Positions 8,710-17,800 of a stretch of 47,574 nucleotides of DNA are shown here, piece by piece; positions within the stretch are counted from its first letter, which is position 1, and every line of letters starts with the position of its first letter. The position numbers were made by a program, and so were the translations under genes. The notes beneath the pieces were generated by a model. That model searched no databases. It saw nothing but the letters and a program-made list of their open reading frames with translations, and was not told the DNA's origin. This DNA is from Phycisphaerae bacterium (GTDB lineage Bacteria > Planctomycetota > Phycisphaerae > UBA1845), in the NCBI GenBank assembly GCA_029260215.1, contig JAJDDQ010000063.1, forward strand, positions 1 through 47,574, read 5' to 3'.

Positions 8710-10608
8710 TTAATCCCCTCCAAGCGCGGACACGATTCCCTGAATCTGCTTCTTGCATCGTTGAAGGAACTCTTGGCTCTTGGCTGGGATGTCACCGTGT
8801 ATTGGATGGGCGAGCATATTTCGTTCCTTGTTCACACGGACGAACCAAGATTCACAATTCTTCTTGCCTTGAACGCCTAACACTCGCTCAAAGGCTGGTC
8901 CGAATAGGCCCCAGTTCTTACTTACGATTTCGCTCATGCCGAGAAGATAGAAATAGGCTTCGAGCGGTGATCGGCAACTATCTTCCTCTCGGGCGGTAGC
9001 GGCATTCGTCCGAACTCGCAGAGGAATACCGTCCACCCACCAAGAATCTTCGCCGAATTCCTGCTTGAGCCGATTCAAAATTGCACGATGCAGTTCTCGT
9101 TCGATGGCGGCGACATCGTCACGCGGTCTAAGCAGGTTTGCGACCAAAATCAGAGTTTTGTCGAGCTCGACAAAACTGTCGATTGCACGCTTCCAGACTC
9201 CTTCAAGGCATCGTGGCGGAAGTGACCATCGATTGGATTCCGTCTGCAATTCCAGGCGATCATGAACAGTTTTCAATTCATCACGCAGTGCTTCGGCTAG
9301 TTCCTCCGCGTGTTCGGCGTCACGAATCAACTGGTCGTACTCTTTGATCGCCCTCTTCCTCTTCTCCTCTGTTGGCCAAGGAATCAAGGTCTCCCTGAGA
9401 ACGCGGGGCCTTATGATCGGTTCTTGTAGGGAACCTGACGCCCGGCAAATAATGTCCACTCGAACGATTCCGTCAGTCAAACACCGACCAAGGTATTCGA
9501 TATCATGATCATTTGCCGAATCGCACTTGATTGTCGCTGCTCTCGTCGCTCCGTCACGATTGGGTGCCCATCGATGCGGTATTCCTGACGAAGAACCGTC
9601 CAAAGGGCACCAAATAGAGTCCAAAAGTTCATCGCCAGTGCTCCAGTCCCGAATTTCCGTTACGCTCTTGCAGGCCTCTTCGATCGTCATCAGAGGACCA
9701 CGAAGTCGCATCTTAAAGTCATGCTGGATATCGACAAATCGGTCAACATCAGTGCCCCAGTATCCCTTGACCGCCATGTCATGCAATGGAATGAAGGAGT
9801 CATCATCTCCTCGAACATGGGAGCCCGTCGCGATGTCGAACAAGGCGCGTGCGTGCGTGGAGTCCGCAGACAAGTTTTTAGCAATCCGGGGCGTGATGTC
9901 TCGTACATGCACAGGCTTCGGCAAATTCTTAGCGCCGACAAACCAAAGCGTATTCCATCCGAAACCGGCGATCGCAGCAAATTCTGCGTCGGGGTCCGCA
10001 GGGTTGCTGTCGGAAGAGTCAAAGCGCCATACAAATGAAGGAAGAAGTCCGCCGTAGTTGATTTGTTTGTATTGAAACTTGAGCGAGCATTTCCCTTCTC
10101 CGAGTACGCCTGTCCAATGCAACGCATACGGAAAATCGTATATGCGACTTCCAACTTCTTTGCGAAAGGGCTCAAACTCGTCAGAAACGAAGTCCGAATA
10201 CTGCGCGGCACACATTGTAAGAGCCTCCCCACCGAGTAGCGAGGCAAGAATCAGATTTGGCGATGCGACAACAGCTCTTCCATTGGGAAAACTTCGAAAA
10301 TCTTTCGAAAGCGAGTCAAACACATCTAAATCGGGGGGAAGCGCAATTATGGCGTACCAATTCCGACTAGCTGTCCAATCATCATGAATGCGCAACGCGC
10401 TTTCGATGCTCAGCTGATCGTATGGAAAATGCAGGTTTTCGTTCTCGGAGTTCGCTAGTTCCTGAAGAATGTCCGGAGCATGCTCGCGTAAATGGTCACG
10501 CGTTGGACCGAATAAGCAGAAACGATCATTGGAACCGATTCCAACTCGTTCCTTCACCAGACCATTCAGCGTGGGTAGTGTATTTGCGAGGACTTGCTCG
10601 TATTCCAT
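8710..10608 (-). CDS. Protein of unknown function with C-terminal Swt1-like HEPN domain
   Basis: This 632-residue soluble protein has no signal peptide or membrane segment. Residues about 1-430 are not recognised. Residues 430-475 are strongly charged and probably coiled-coil (AEHAEELAEALRDELKTVHD). The last 130 residues resemble a Swt1/ApeA-type HEPN domain: ILNRLKQEFGEDSWWVDGIP, then YFYLLGMSEIVSKNWGLFG, then WFVRVNKERNMLAHPIHGDI. The segment RNMLAH (596-601) fits the HEPN ribonuclease motif R-x4-H. HEPN proteins often act as RNases in phage defence or toxin systems, but the HEPN fold also has non-catalytic versions. By eye its GC content is lower than that of its neighbours, and it lies between a transposase relic and nuoB, so it may have been acquired. 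No antitoxin-like partner is visible. Confidence 0.75.
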   Translation of the reverse strand: MEYEQVLANTLPTLNGLVKERVGIGSNDRFCLFGPTRDHLREHAPDILQELANSENENLHFPYDQLSIESALRIHDDWTASRNWYAIIALPPDLDVFDSLSKDFRSFPNGRAVVASPNLILASLLGGEALTMCAAQYSDFVSDEFEPFRKEVGSRIYDFPYALHWTGVLGEGKCSLKFQYKQINYGGLLPSFVWRFDSSDSNPADPDAEFAAIAGFGWNTLWFVGAKNLPKPVHVRDITPRIAKNLSADSTHARALFDIATGSHVRGDDDSFIPLHDMAVKGYWGTDVDRFVDIQHDFKMRLRGPLMTIEEACKSVTEIRDWSTGDELLDSIWCPLDGSSSGIPHRWAPNRDGATRAATIKCDSANDHDIEYLGRCLTDGIVRVDIICRASGSLQEPIIRPRVLRETLIPWPTEEKRKRAIKEYDQLIRDAEHAEELAEALRDELKTVHDRLELQTESNRWSLPPRCLEGVWKRAIDSFVELDKTLILVANLLRPRDDVAAIERELHRAILNRLKQEFGEDSWWVDGIPLRVRTNAATAREEDSCRSPLEAYFYLLGMSEIVSKNWGLFGPAFERVLGVQGKKNCESWFVRVNKERNMLAHPIHGDIPAKSQEFLQRCKKQIQGIVSALGGD

Positions 10609-10788
10609 CTGCGTCGATCCACGGTTGGGCTATTCACGATCCATGCCGAATCACACGGGCGAGTTCGTAGCGATTGTTGTTCTCCTGTGCTGTTGGCTTC
10701 CGTGGGAACACACAGCACCCGCATCGTCTCTTGGGCGAGAAGGCTCGGCCCGTGCGCGATCCAGCGCGACCGACCCACCGCCCAGTTA

Positions 10789-11418
10789 CTACGCCTCGCT
10801 GCCTGCCGGGACGCCGTTGTTGCTCAGCGCCCGATTCAGCCGTTCGGAATTGAGTTGGATGGTCGGCTGAACAACAAGTCCGAGTCCGCCGCGCTGGGCG
10901 CTGGGTTTGACGCCCTCATTCTCCACGAGGCGCTGGATAGCCATGATGCCCTCGATCAACGTCTCCGGCCTCGGGGGGCAGCCGGGGACGTACACATCCA
11001 CCGGCATAAATTGATCGACGCCCTGCACAACGGCATACGTGTCGAACACGCCGCCGGTACTGGCACACGCGCCCATGCTGATAACCCACTTCGGCTCGCA
11101 CATCTGCTGGTAAATGCGTTGCAGAACGGGCATCATTTTGATCGCGACGCGCCCGGCACAAATCATCAGATCGCACTGCCGCGGCGTGAAGCGCATCACC
11201 TCCGCCCCGAAGCGCGAAATGTCATACCGACTCGCCCCGGTGGCCATCAACTCGATCCCGCAGCACGCCGTCGCAAACGGCATAGGCCAGAGCGAGTTCT
11301 TCCGCGACCAGTTAGGCCCATGCTTGCGCAGCAGGCCGACAATGTGATCGAGGCGGGTGGACAGCGTGTCGTTCCTGCCCAGCATGTGCGGGGAAATCTC
11401 GGCCTTGCTCAATCCCAT
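10789..11418 (-). CDS. nuoB: NADH-quinone oxidoreductase subunit B
   Basis: NuoB holds the terminal N2 4Fe-4S cluster of respiratory complex I, which passes electrons from NADH to quinone at the cytoplasmic face of the membrane. The cluster ligands are visible in [24 protein letters not shown] and [10 protein letters not shown]. The product is about 209 residues from ATG 11418, which has a GGGGGA sequence seven bases ahead. An upstream in-frame ATG at 11439 is possible but has a poorer ribosome-binding site. It follows nuoA with a 10-bp overlap. The rest of the nuo cluster (C to N) is not adjacent: the next minus-strand gene downstream is the unrelated HEPN gene. Confidence 0.95.
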   Translation of the reverse strand: MGLSKAEISPHMLGRNDTLSTRLDHIVGLLRKHGPNWSRKNSLWPMPFATACCGIELMATGASRYDISRFGAEVMRFTPRQCDLMICAGRVAIKMMPVLQRIYQQMCEPKWVISMGACASTGGVFDTYAVVQGVDQFMPVDVYVPGCPPRPETLIEGIMAIQRLVENEGVKPSAQRGGLGLVVQPTIQLNSERLNRALSNNGVPAGSEA

Positions 11419-11831
11419 TGGAACATCCCCCGTCGCCATTCGTAAATAAACCCGACCACCAGAAAAGCCGCAAAAACCGTCATGCCCCCGAGCAGATAAG
11501 TCGCATCGGCTGTGTGACCGCTGGCAGACACGAACGGCTGCCCCGATTTCGCAACATTATGAAACAACGGTGCCCAAGGCCAAAGGAAGACAATCTCAAC
11601 GTCGAACAAAAGGAACAGCATCGCAACAATGTAAAAGCGAATGTTGAATCGGCCTCGGGCGTCACCGATGGTCGGCATGCCCGATTCGTACGTGCTGTCC
11701 TTAACGTCGCCCTTGCGCGCCGGCCTGATGAGGTGCGCGAGCAGCAGCATCACGCAAGCCATCGCCCCGATAACTGCAATCACAAAAACGATCGAAGCGA
11801 AAGGCCACAAATCCTGTGCGAGCATGGACAT
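11409..11831 (-). CDS. nuoA: NADH-quinone oxidoreductase subunit A
   Basis: NuoA is a small membrane subunit of complex I near the quinone-binding site. The 140-residue product has the family's three transmembrane segments (about residues 10-36, 66-92 and 110-130). It also has the conserved loop [20 protein letters not shown] and the motif [15 protein letters not shown], in which the acidic residues of the second helix are kept. It overlaps nuoB and the two are surely cotranscribed. The 359-bp region ahead of it should carry the promoter. Confidence 0.95.
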   Translation of the reverse strand: MSMLAQDLWPFASIVFVIAVIGAMACVMLLLAHLIRPARKGDVKDSTYESGMPTIGDARGRFNIRFYIVAMLFLLFDVEIVFLWPWAPLFHNVAKSGQPFVSASGHTADATYLLGGMTVFAAFLVVGFIYEWRRGMFQWD

Positions 11832-12190
11832 GATATTTCACCAACCAACGCAAGTAACCACGCGCCAAACGCAGCGCGCGAATCGACCACCGCTGAATTT
11901 GAACAGCGGATCGACGCGGGATCAACACCCGAATTCACAAGAAAGCGCAACCACCCACCACGATCGGATCAAGGTCTGCCAACCCCAAACCACCAATCGG
12001 CCAAGCCGATCGCTCAACAACGTTCCAAAACGCAGTCTAATTTCACCGCCCAAGGCGTCAACGAAGCGGAAACATTTTTGGCGAATAAAAGACAACTCCA
12101 TGTCCAGCCGCGAGTTACCGACACGAACGCAAGGCTGGCCCCCAGCGCAAGCGCTATGGCCGACTACGAGCGCCCCCGGCGGCGCCGGAA
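11832..12190. other. Intergenic region upstream of nuoA, no gene recognised
   Basis: The open frames here are short, overlap on both strands and show no family motif, so I call no gene. The region separates the MaoC gene from nuoA, both on the minus strand, and probably holds the nuoAB promoter. I could not pick a convincing -35/-10 pair. Confidence 0.5.
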
Positions 12191-12631
12191 TCACGTAAGC
12201 AGCTTTGTTTCTGCCGGTGGGATGATAACAGCGTTTCCAACGGCAACGTCTTCGCCGTGCTGATTAACGCAGGCTACGAGCAGTCGCACGCGCTTGGGAT
12301 TGATGATCTCGGTGACGGTGGCGTTCGCGGTGACCGTATCGAGGAAGTAGACCGGCTTGAGAAACCGGATGTGCAGTTCGACAAAAATCGTGCCCAGCCC
12401 GGGCAACTCGCTCCCCAGCACGGTCGAAATGATCGCCGCCGTGAGAATCCCGTGGGCCACGCGCTGGCCAAAGATCGTCTTCGATGCGTAGGCTTCGTCG
12501 ATGTGCAGCGGGTTGAAATCGCCCGACGCACCGGCGAACTGAAAAACGTCCTGCTCGTAGATTGTCTTGGAAAAAGAGCCGGTGTCTCCAACGGCGATGG
12601 TCTCGCGCGTGCGGGGTTCAATTCTGTTCAT
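12191..12631 (-). CDS. MaoC-like (R)-specific enoyl-CoA hydratase domain protein
   Basis: This 146-residue hot-dog-fold protein resembles PhaJ-type hydratases, which hydrate trans-2-enoyl-CoA to the (R)-3-hydroxyacyl form. The active-site block FAGASGDFNPLHIDEAYA contains the expected Asp and His, and RVAHGILTAAIISTVLG follows at the usual spacing. FLKPVYFLDTVTANATVTEI forms the later strands. ATG 12631 (MNRIEPRTRETIAVGD) is chosen because the longer frame to 12709 runs into the upstream methyltransferase and adds residues unlike the family. It lies 37 bp after the methyltransferase and may be cotranscribed. The substrate is not identifiable; a dehydratase role in fatty acid or other CoA metabolism is equally possible. 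Confidence 0.88.
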   Translation of the reverse strand: MNRIEPRTRETIAVGDTGSFSKTIYEQDVFQFAGASGDFNPLHIDEAYASKTIFGQRVAHGILTAAIISTVLGSELPGLGTIFVELHIRFLKPVYFLDTVTANATVTEIINPKRVRLLVACVNQHGEDVAVGNAVIIPPAETKLLT

Positions 12632-12668
12632 GTTTGATCGCCAATTTGAACTCCCCGCTGCGAGGTCG

Positions 12669-13439
12669 CTAACCGTTGCGACCGATAACCACGTAATCCT
12701 GCCCTGCACCGGGGACTTTTCGAATATCCGTCTCGGCGAAACCCGCCTCAGAAAACCAGCGGCGAATCTCGTCGGTTTCGAAAAAGTAGACCGGGCAATC
12801 CTTCATCCGATATCGCCACTCGCGAAACGGCGTGCGAAACCAGTGCTTGCTCGGCATGGAGAGAATCGCACTCTTTCTCACCAGCTTCTGAACGGTGTTG
12901 ATGAATGCGGGTGCGTCGGCCACGTAATCCATAACACCCGTAACGATCGCATGGTCGAACTGTTCGTCGGGCGCATCCTGCGGGAATGATCCTTTGACAA
13001 ACGCGCAGGCACCATCCACCTTGAACGCTTGGGCGCGGCGGCGAGCGATTTCGAGCATCCCGTCAGCCATATCCACACCAAGAACACGCTCCGCACCCCG
13101 ATTGGCAGCCTCGACACTATACGGACCGGAACCGCAGCCGATATCGAGAATCGACTTTCCAGCCGCGTCGCCGATCTCCTCAAACACCCATTCGAAACGC
13201 ACAAACACGTCCGAGCGAAACTTGCGGTCAACCCAACGCATGAACGGGCCTCGCTTGCCGTCGTAAAACGTGTCAAACGTAGCCGCCGCGTCCGTAAAAT
13301 ACTCACCGATACGATGATCGATCACAGCCTCTTGAGCTTTGGAATTCACTGGTCCAACACACCCCCGATAATGTTCCGTATCGCCGACGCATGCGATTAA
13401 CGACCGTCGTTTCCCCTCGCCGGCTTCCACGCCCGCCAA
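12669..13439 (-). CDS. Class I SAM-dependent methyltransferase
   Basis: The 256-residue product has the AdoMet-binding motif I ILDIGCGSGPYSVEAA near residues 96-111, followed by the acidic end of strand 2 (VLGVDMADGMLEIAR) and the motif IVTGVMDYV. It resembles small-molecule methyltransferases in the ubiquinone/menaquinone and Mg-protoporphyrin group, but no feature fixes the substrate. The start is uncertain: ATG 13439 gives an unusual Gly/Arg-rich lead, while GTG 13349 (residue 31) gives a more ordinary start. It is transcribed away from the deacetylase gene through a 184-bp divergent spacer and precedes the MaoC gene. Confidence 0.85.
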   Translation of the reverse strand: MAGVEAGEGKRRSLIACVGDTEHYRGCVGPVNSKAQEAVIDHRIGEYFTDAAATFDTFYDGKRGPFMRWVDRKFRSDVFVRFEWVFEEIGDAAGKSILDIGCGSGPYSVEAANRGAERVLGVDMADGMLEIARRRAQAFKVDGACAFVKGSFPQDAPDEQFDHAIVTGVMDYVADAPAFINTVQKLVRKSAILSMPSKHWFRTPFREWRYRMKDCPVYFFETDEIRRWFSEAGFAETDIRKVPGAGQDYVVIGRNG

Positions 13440-13623
13440 CTATCTACCCTCTCTGTCGGGTAGCCACGAGCGCATGTTTCGCAGGGACCGCCCGCGTCGG
13501 ACGCCGACACCTTTGACCGCGTCCGTACTTCCGATAATCTTAGGCACACGAAGTCGTCTTGTGTAGGCGCTTAAGGTCACAAGCCGATATGCGCGAAAGA
13601 TTCTCGATATTGAAGCCGTCCGC

Positions 13624-14541
13624 ATGCCCGAAAACACCCACAACGAAAATTGCCCGCCGCTGATTTTCAGCGTCGATGTCGAAGATTGGGCACAATCCAC
13701 GCTCGATACCGACCTGCCGATCGGCGAACACTGCGGCCAAAACACCCGGCGGCTCCTGCAAATCCTGCAGGAGTCCCCCGGCGCGACGGGAACTTTCTTC
13801 ATATTGGGGCTGTTCGCGGAGAAGCACCCAGCCGTCGTACGCGAGCTTCGCGACGCGGGTCACGAAATCGCCTGCCACGGCTACGGGCATGTGCAGGTGC
13901 ATCTGCTCGATCCGCAATCGTTTCGCGACGACCTCCGCCGGGCCAAGGACGTGATCTCCAGTATCACGGGTGACGTGCTGACCGGCTACCGAGCACCGGT
14001 GTTTTCAATCGGTGCGGGCAACCTGTGGGCGCTGGACGTGCTCTGCGATGAGGGTTTCCGCTACGACTCCAGCATCTTTCCCATCGCAGGGCCTCGGTAC
14101 GGCATCGGGGATTGGCCTCGGGAGACGAGCGTTGTCCGTTTGAACGACGGGCGATGCATCACCGAATTTCCGCTGACCGCACGGCGCATGGCTGGCCGCA
14201 ATCTGCCCATCTCGGGAGGCGGGTACGCACGCCTGTTTCCAAGCTGGCTGCTGCATCGACTGCTGCGTGCGGAAAGCGATGCCCGATCAACTTGGCCGGT
14301 GTTTTATTGTCATCCCTACGAGATCGATCCGGGCGAGTTCGCACGCACTTCGCCAACCCCGCCGTGGGGTGAGCAGAAACTGTCGCTGAAGCTGCGCTTG
14401 CACCAGGGCTTGGGCCGGCGCGGATTTGCCGACAAGCTGCGTATGCTCTCGCGGCGATTCCGTTTGCGGTCTTTCGCCGACGCACTGCGCGAATCGCCAC
14501 CGCTCGCCGAAACCAAAGCAGCCGACTACGCGATCAATTAA
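13624..14541 (+). CDS. Polysaccharide deacetylase, exosortase-system (DUF3473) type
   Basis: The 305-residue enzyme removes N-acetyl groups from a polysaccharide, with a metal-dependent NodB-type active site. Visible blocks are SVDVEDW (16-22, catalytic and metal Asp), the metal ligands in CHGYGH (His85 and His89), GYRAPVFSIG (121-130), and VFYCHPYEID near 240, with a C-terminal region typical of DUF3473. This combination is characteristic of deacetylases in XrtA/PEP-CTERM exopolysaccharide loci. No signal peptide is seen, which is usual for this subfamily. It stands alone, 14 kb from the exopolysaccharide operon of the window, and could act on that polymer. The start at ATG 13624 has only a weak ribosome-binding site. 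Confidence 0.9.
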   Translation: MPENTHNENCPPLIFSVDVEDWAQSTLDTDLPIGEHCGQNTRRLLQILQESPGATGTFFILGLFAEKHPAVVRELRDAGHEIACHGYGHVQVHLLDPQSFRDDLRRAKDVISSITGDVLTGYRAPVFSIGAGNLWALDVLCDEGFRYDSSIFPIAGPRYGIGDWPRETSVVRLNDGRCITEFPLTARRMAGRNLPISGGGYARLFPSWLLHRLLRAESDARSTWPVFYCHPYEIDPGEFARTSPTPPWGEQKLSLKLRLHQGLGRRGFADKLRMLSRRFRLRSFADALRESPPLAETKAADYAIN

Positions 14542-14614
14542 CACGAACGCAACAGGCCGGCCACATGCAATGCATGCGTACCTTCTATTCTTTCCTTGCG
14601 ACCGGGAACAATCT

Positions 14615-14714
14615 TTTCCCCCCTTACGAAGGGGGGAAACAGGGGGGGTTGAACCAGAGCAACGCGTCGTCTCGCAAGAAGAACCTCCCCCGGCCCCTCC
14701 TTCTAAAGGAGGGG
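14615..14714. repeat. Compound palindromic (REP/MITE-like) repeat
   Basis: Two GC-rich hairpins lie within 100 bp. The first has an 11-bp stem, TTTCCCCCCTT against AAGGGGGGAAA, around a 3-base loop (14615-14639). The second has CCCCTCCTT against AAGGAGGGG (14694-14714). A third inverted pair, AGGGGGGGTT (from 14641) and AACCTCCCCC (to 14691), joins them. It lies between the convergent ends of the deacetylase and the FG-GAP gene, a typical place for REP-like elements or a two-way terminator. Confidence 0.65.
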
Positions 14715-14834
14715 AGGAAAGAGGGTTATTATCGCATCCACGATATCAAGTAGTGTTTGTCGCCATTCGACATTGCACAAGGCTAAATTCTAACCTTCGG
14801 CGAAACCGCCCCGATTCGTGGTCGGCAGAACGGA

Positions 14835-17800
14835 CTACGGCGCGAATCCGTAAATCACATACGCTTCGCCCGCATTCTTCACGCTGTTGCCAACCGTGTC
14901 GATGCGCGTGTCCGCCAGAATGGACCCCAGAATGAAGTCGTCCCTGCCGTCGTTGTCAATGTCGCCGATGCCGGCGACACCGGTCGCACGACCGTTGGGA
15001 CTCTTGACACCCAGTCCGCCCATCGCGGCCTCGTGAGCTTGTCCACCGCCGAGGAAGTCGCCCATGATGCTGCCGCGTGTACCCTGTCGTCCCACGAAAA
15101 TGGCACCGGGGAGTTTGCCCGATCCCAGTTCATTGATGGCAATCAAACCGTCCGCGTCGTCCGCCAGATTGGTTGATCCGAGTACCAGATAGACCAGGCC
15201 CGCGTTAAGCAGTTGATCCGGGGCGCTGACCGTGTTGTCCGGGCGGCCCAGCAAGCCCGTAACGTCGTCCGCGTTGCCGTCGAAATCAATATCGACGCCC
15301 TGATTGGCCAGCGAAATCACATCGATGTTGTCGAATGGATTCCCGTCGAAAACCGGCGATGCGTTGGGCGCGGCGATGAGCAAGTCGTTCCGCCCGTCGC
15401 CATCAACATCGCCCGCGTTGGCGACGTTGAAGCCAAACTGCCCACCAGGGTTCAAGCCTCGAATGCGCACCGCATCGCCCGAGGCGATGAGGTCGTCGAT
15501 CGTGGAGCCGTTCTCCGGCGTCGCGTTGAGCGAACCGCCGAAGATGACGAAGACTTCACCGGTGGCGTTAGGATTAAACAACGCCCCGGGCGCCCCCACG
15601 ACGAGATCATCAATGCCGTCATGATTGAAATCCAACCCCGTCGCCAAGCTTGTGCCGAAGTGGGCACTAACGCCGTTCTGTGCGACGCCTGTGATGAGCG
15701 CACCGTTCAGGCGCTGGGCATCTGTAAACGGCAACGCAAGCTTCCCGAGCAGGTAGTCACCCTCAAGGGTAATAGAGCGCCGATAGACGATGTAAACCGA
15801 ACCGCTGCCGCCAAGCGAATCAGGCGCTGAAATGGCGATATCCTCGCGCGAATCGCTGTTGAAGTCGGATATGCCCAGCACGCGCTCAATGTTGTCATTC
15901 TCCCGTCCCACAATGGTCGTTGTATTGGCAGGGGACTCGCCGAGGCCTCGGCGCGCCGGGCGGGCAATGGTACCGCCCTGCAACATCATCACGCCCGGGT
16001 TCGGGCTGCCGACATAACTGCGCTGTCCGACGACGTACTGGTGCGGCTTGGGCGGAACCGCGCCGGAATTCGACGGTCCCCAGTAATCATCCATCGGGAA
16101 CATGTATGCCACACCGGAACTCGTCGTACTGCCGAACATCTCAGCCGCATCATCGCCGGTGGCAGACCGCGTGGGTGAGGACGCGATGAGAAACGTCGTC
16201 CCGTCAATCTGGCTTAGTGTCATGGAAGTGCCGAACCGGTCACCCATGCTCTTGCCGATAATCCGCGCACCGAGCGGGAAAAGCGGCGTGTTCATCAACG
16301 CAGCCTGAATATCGCCCGGGTTGGCGGGGTCGTAGATGCGGTCGGGGTAGTAGCCCGATCCCACCTTGTATTCTTCCATTCCGCCATCACAAATCGGCGG
16401 TATATCCTGCGATGGATCTGAACAGCCGATGGGCGCGGGAGGCGTTTCTGCAAGGCATTCGCAACTCGCGTTCGGATCACCCATCCCTGTAAGCATGATG
16501 TTCTCGGCGACTGGGCCAAGAATATCCCCAGGCTCGTTCGCGTTGCGTCCGACAACCGGGCACTCTGTCGGTGCAGGCGGCGGCGGACCGGCCAATTCGT
16601 TCACGTCGTGTCGCCGCGTGGGGCAAAGCTGTGGGAATCCGCAGGTCTGAACCATACTGGCGAAAATTGCGCCCGCGTCAGCCAACGCATAGGCGAATCC
16701 GAAACTCGGCTCAACCCACGTCTCAGGAAGACCGTCGGTTCCGAACACACACCCCGAGCATACGCCGAACAGGTCGCCGGCTGCAATGTCCGGCGCTTCA
16801 CCTGGCTGAAACATCTGGATATCCAAATACCAGCCATGCACATCAGGAAACACGTTTTCGTCCGCCAGGGTAAAGGCCCCTCCGCCATCCTCCCGACACA
16901 GATCTTGTCCAAAGGCCCCCGAGAATGCCGGATTGTTCTCGGGTTCCGGCACGGGGAAATCACGGCCGTACATCCGTCCCTGCTCAAACAATTGCCCGAC
17001 AAAGTCCAGTTGGATGCGCGTACCCGTCGTAAACAGATTGGTCGTAACGCCGGGAGGTACGGAGAAGTTCTGGCTGGCGGCCATCACTATGCCGCCGGCG
17101 CGGAATTGTCCGGGTTTGTCCAACGCTCGACCGGCGAACGGACCGCCGTCGGACGCAACGTCTGGCAGACCAAACACCAATTCACGATTGCCGTCCTCGT
17201 CAGCGTTCGGCACTATCATCACTGAGGCGATGCCCTCCGTGGTACTCAGATTCATCGGATCCGTCTCCACGCCCGTGAAGACAAGACCCGGCAGAAGTGG
17301 TGTGCCGATCGTGTTGAGGTTGAATTTGCCCACTCTGCGGCTGTCGGAACCCTTGACCAGATAAGCTTCGCCAATACCGATGCCCTGCGGGTTGTTAAAC
17401 TCGGGCTTGCCGTAGCGTGCCACCACCAGAAAATCATCGATATCGTCGTCGCCGGTAAGGTCCACACCGCCTACAAAGTCGTGACCGGCGTTGTCCTCAA
17501 AGTTCACACCTTCCAGAATCATGCCGGCGAGACTTTGCTGCGGCGCACCGGACGGCGGCGCGATGCTTCCCACCCAATACTGCATGGGCAACGTCGATCG
17601 CCGGATCCTCCCACTCGCATAGGCGATAAGCGTCTCATTCAACCCATCGTTGACCAAAGCTCCGATGGAATACGAAACACCTTTCTCGAATTGCGAGATG
17701 TCGAGGGCATACGTGGTCGAGGACGATGAGCCGGAGGCGATGAACACCTCGTCCCGAATCTGGTTCTCGTTACTCAGATCGAACAACCCGTCGCGATCGA

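Noticed and set aside
11922-12194. 90-residue minus-strand frame upstream of nuoA
   Set aside because: No motif, low-information composition, no ribosome-binding site.
13513-13538. Promoter TTGACC/GATAAT before the deacetylase
   Set aside because: The spacing is 14 bases, too short for a standard promoter.
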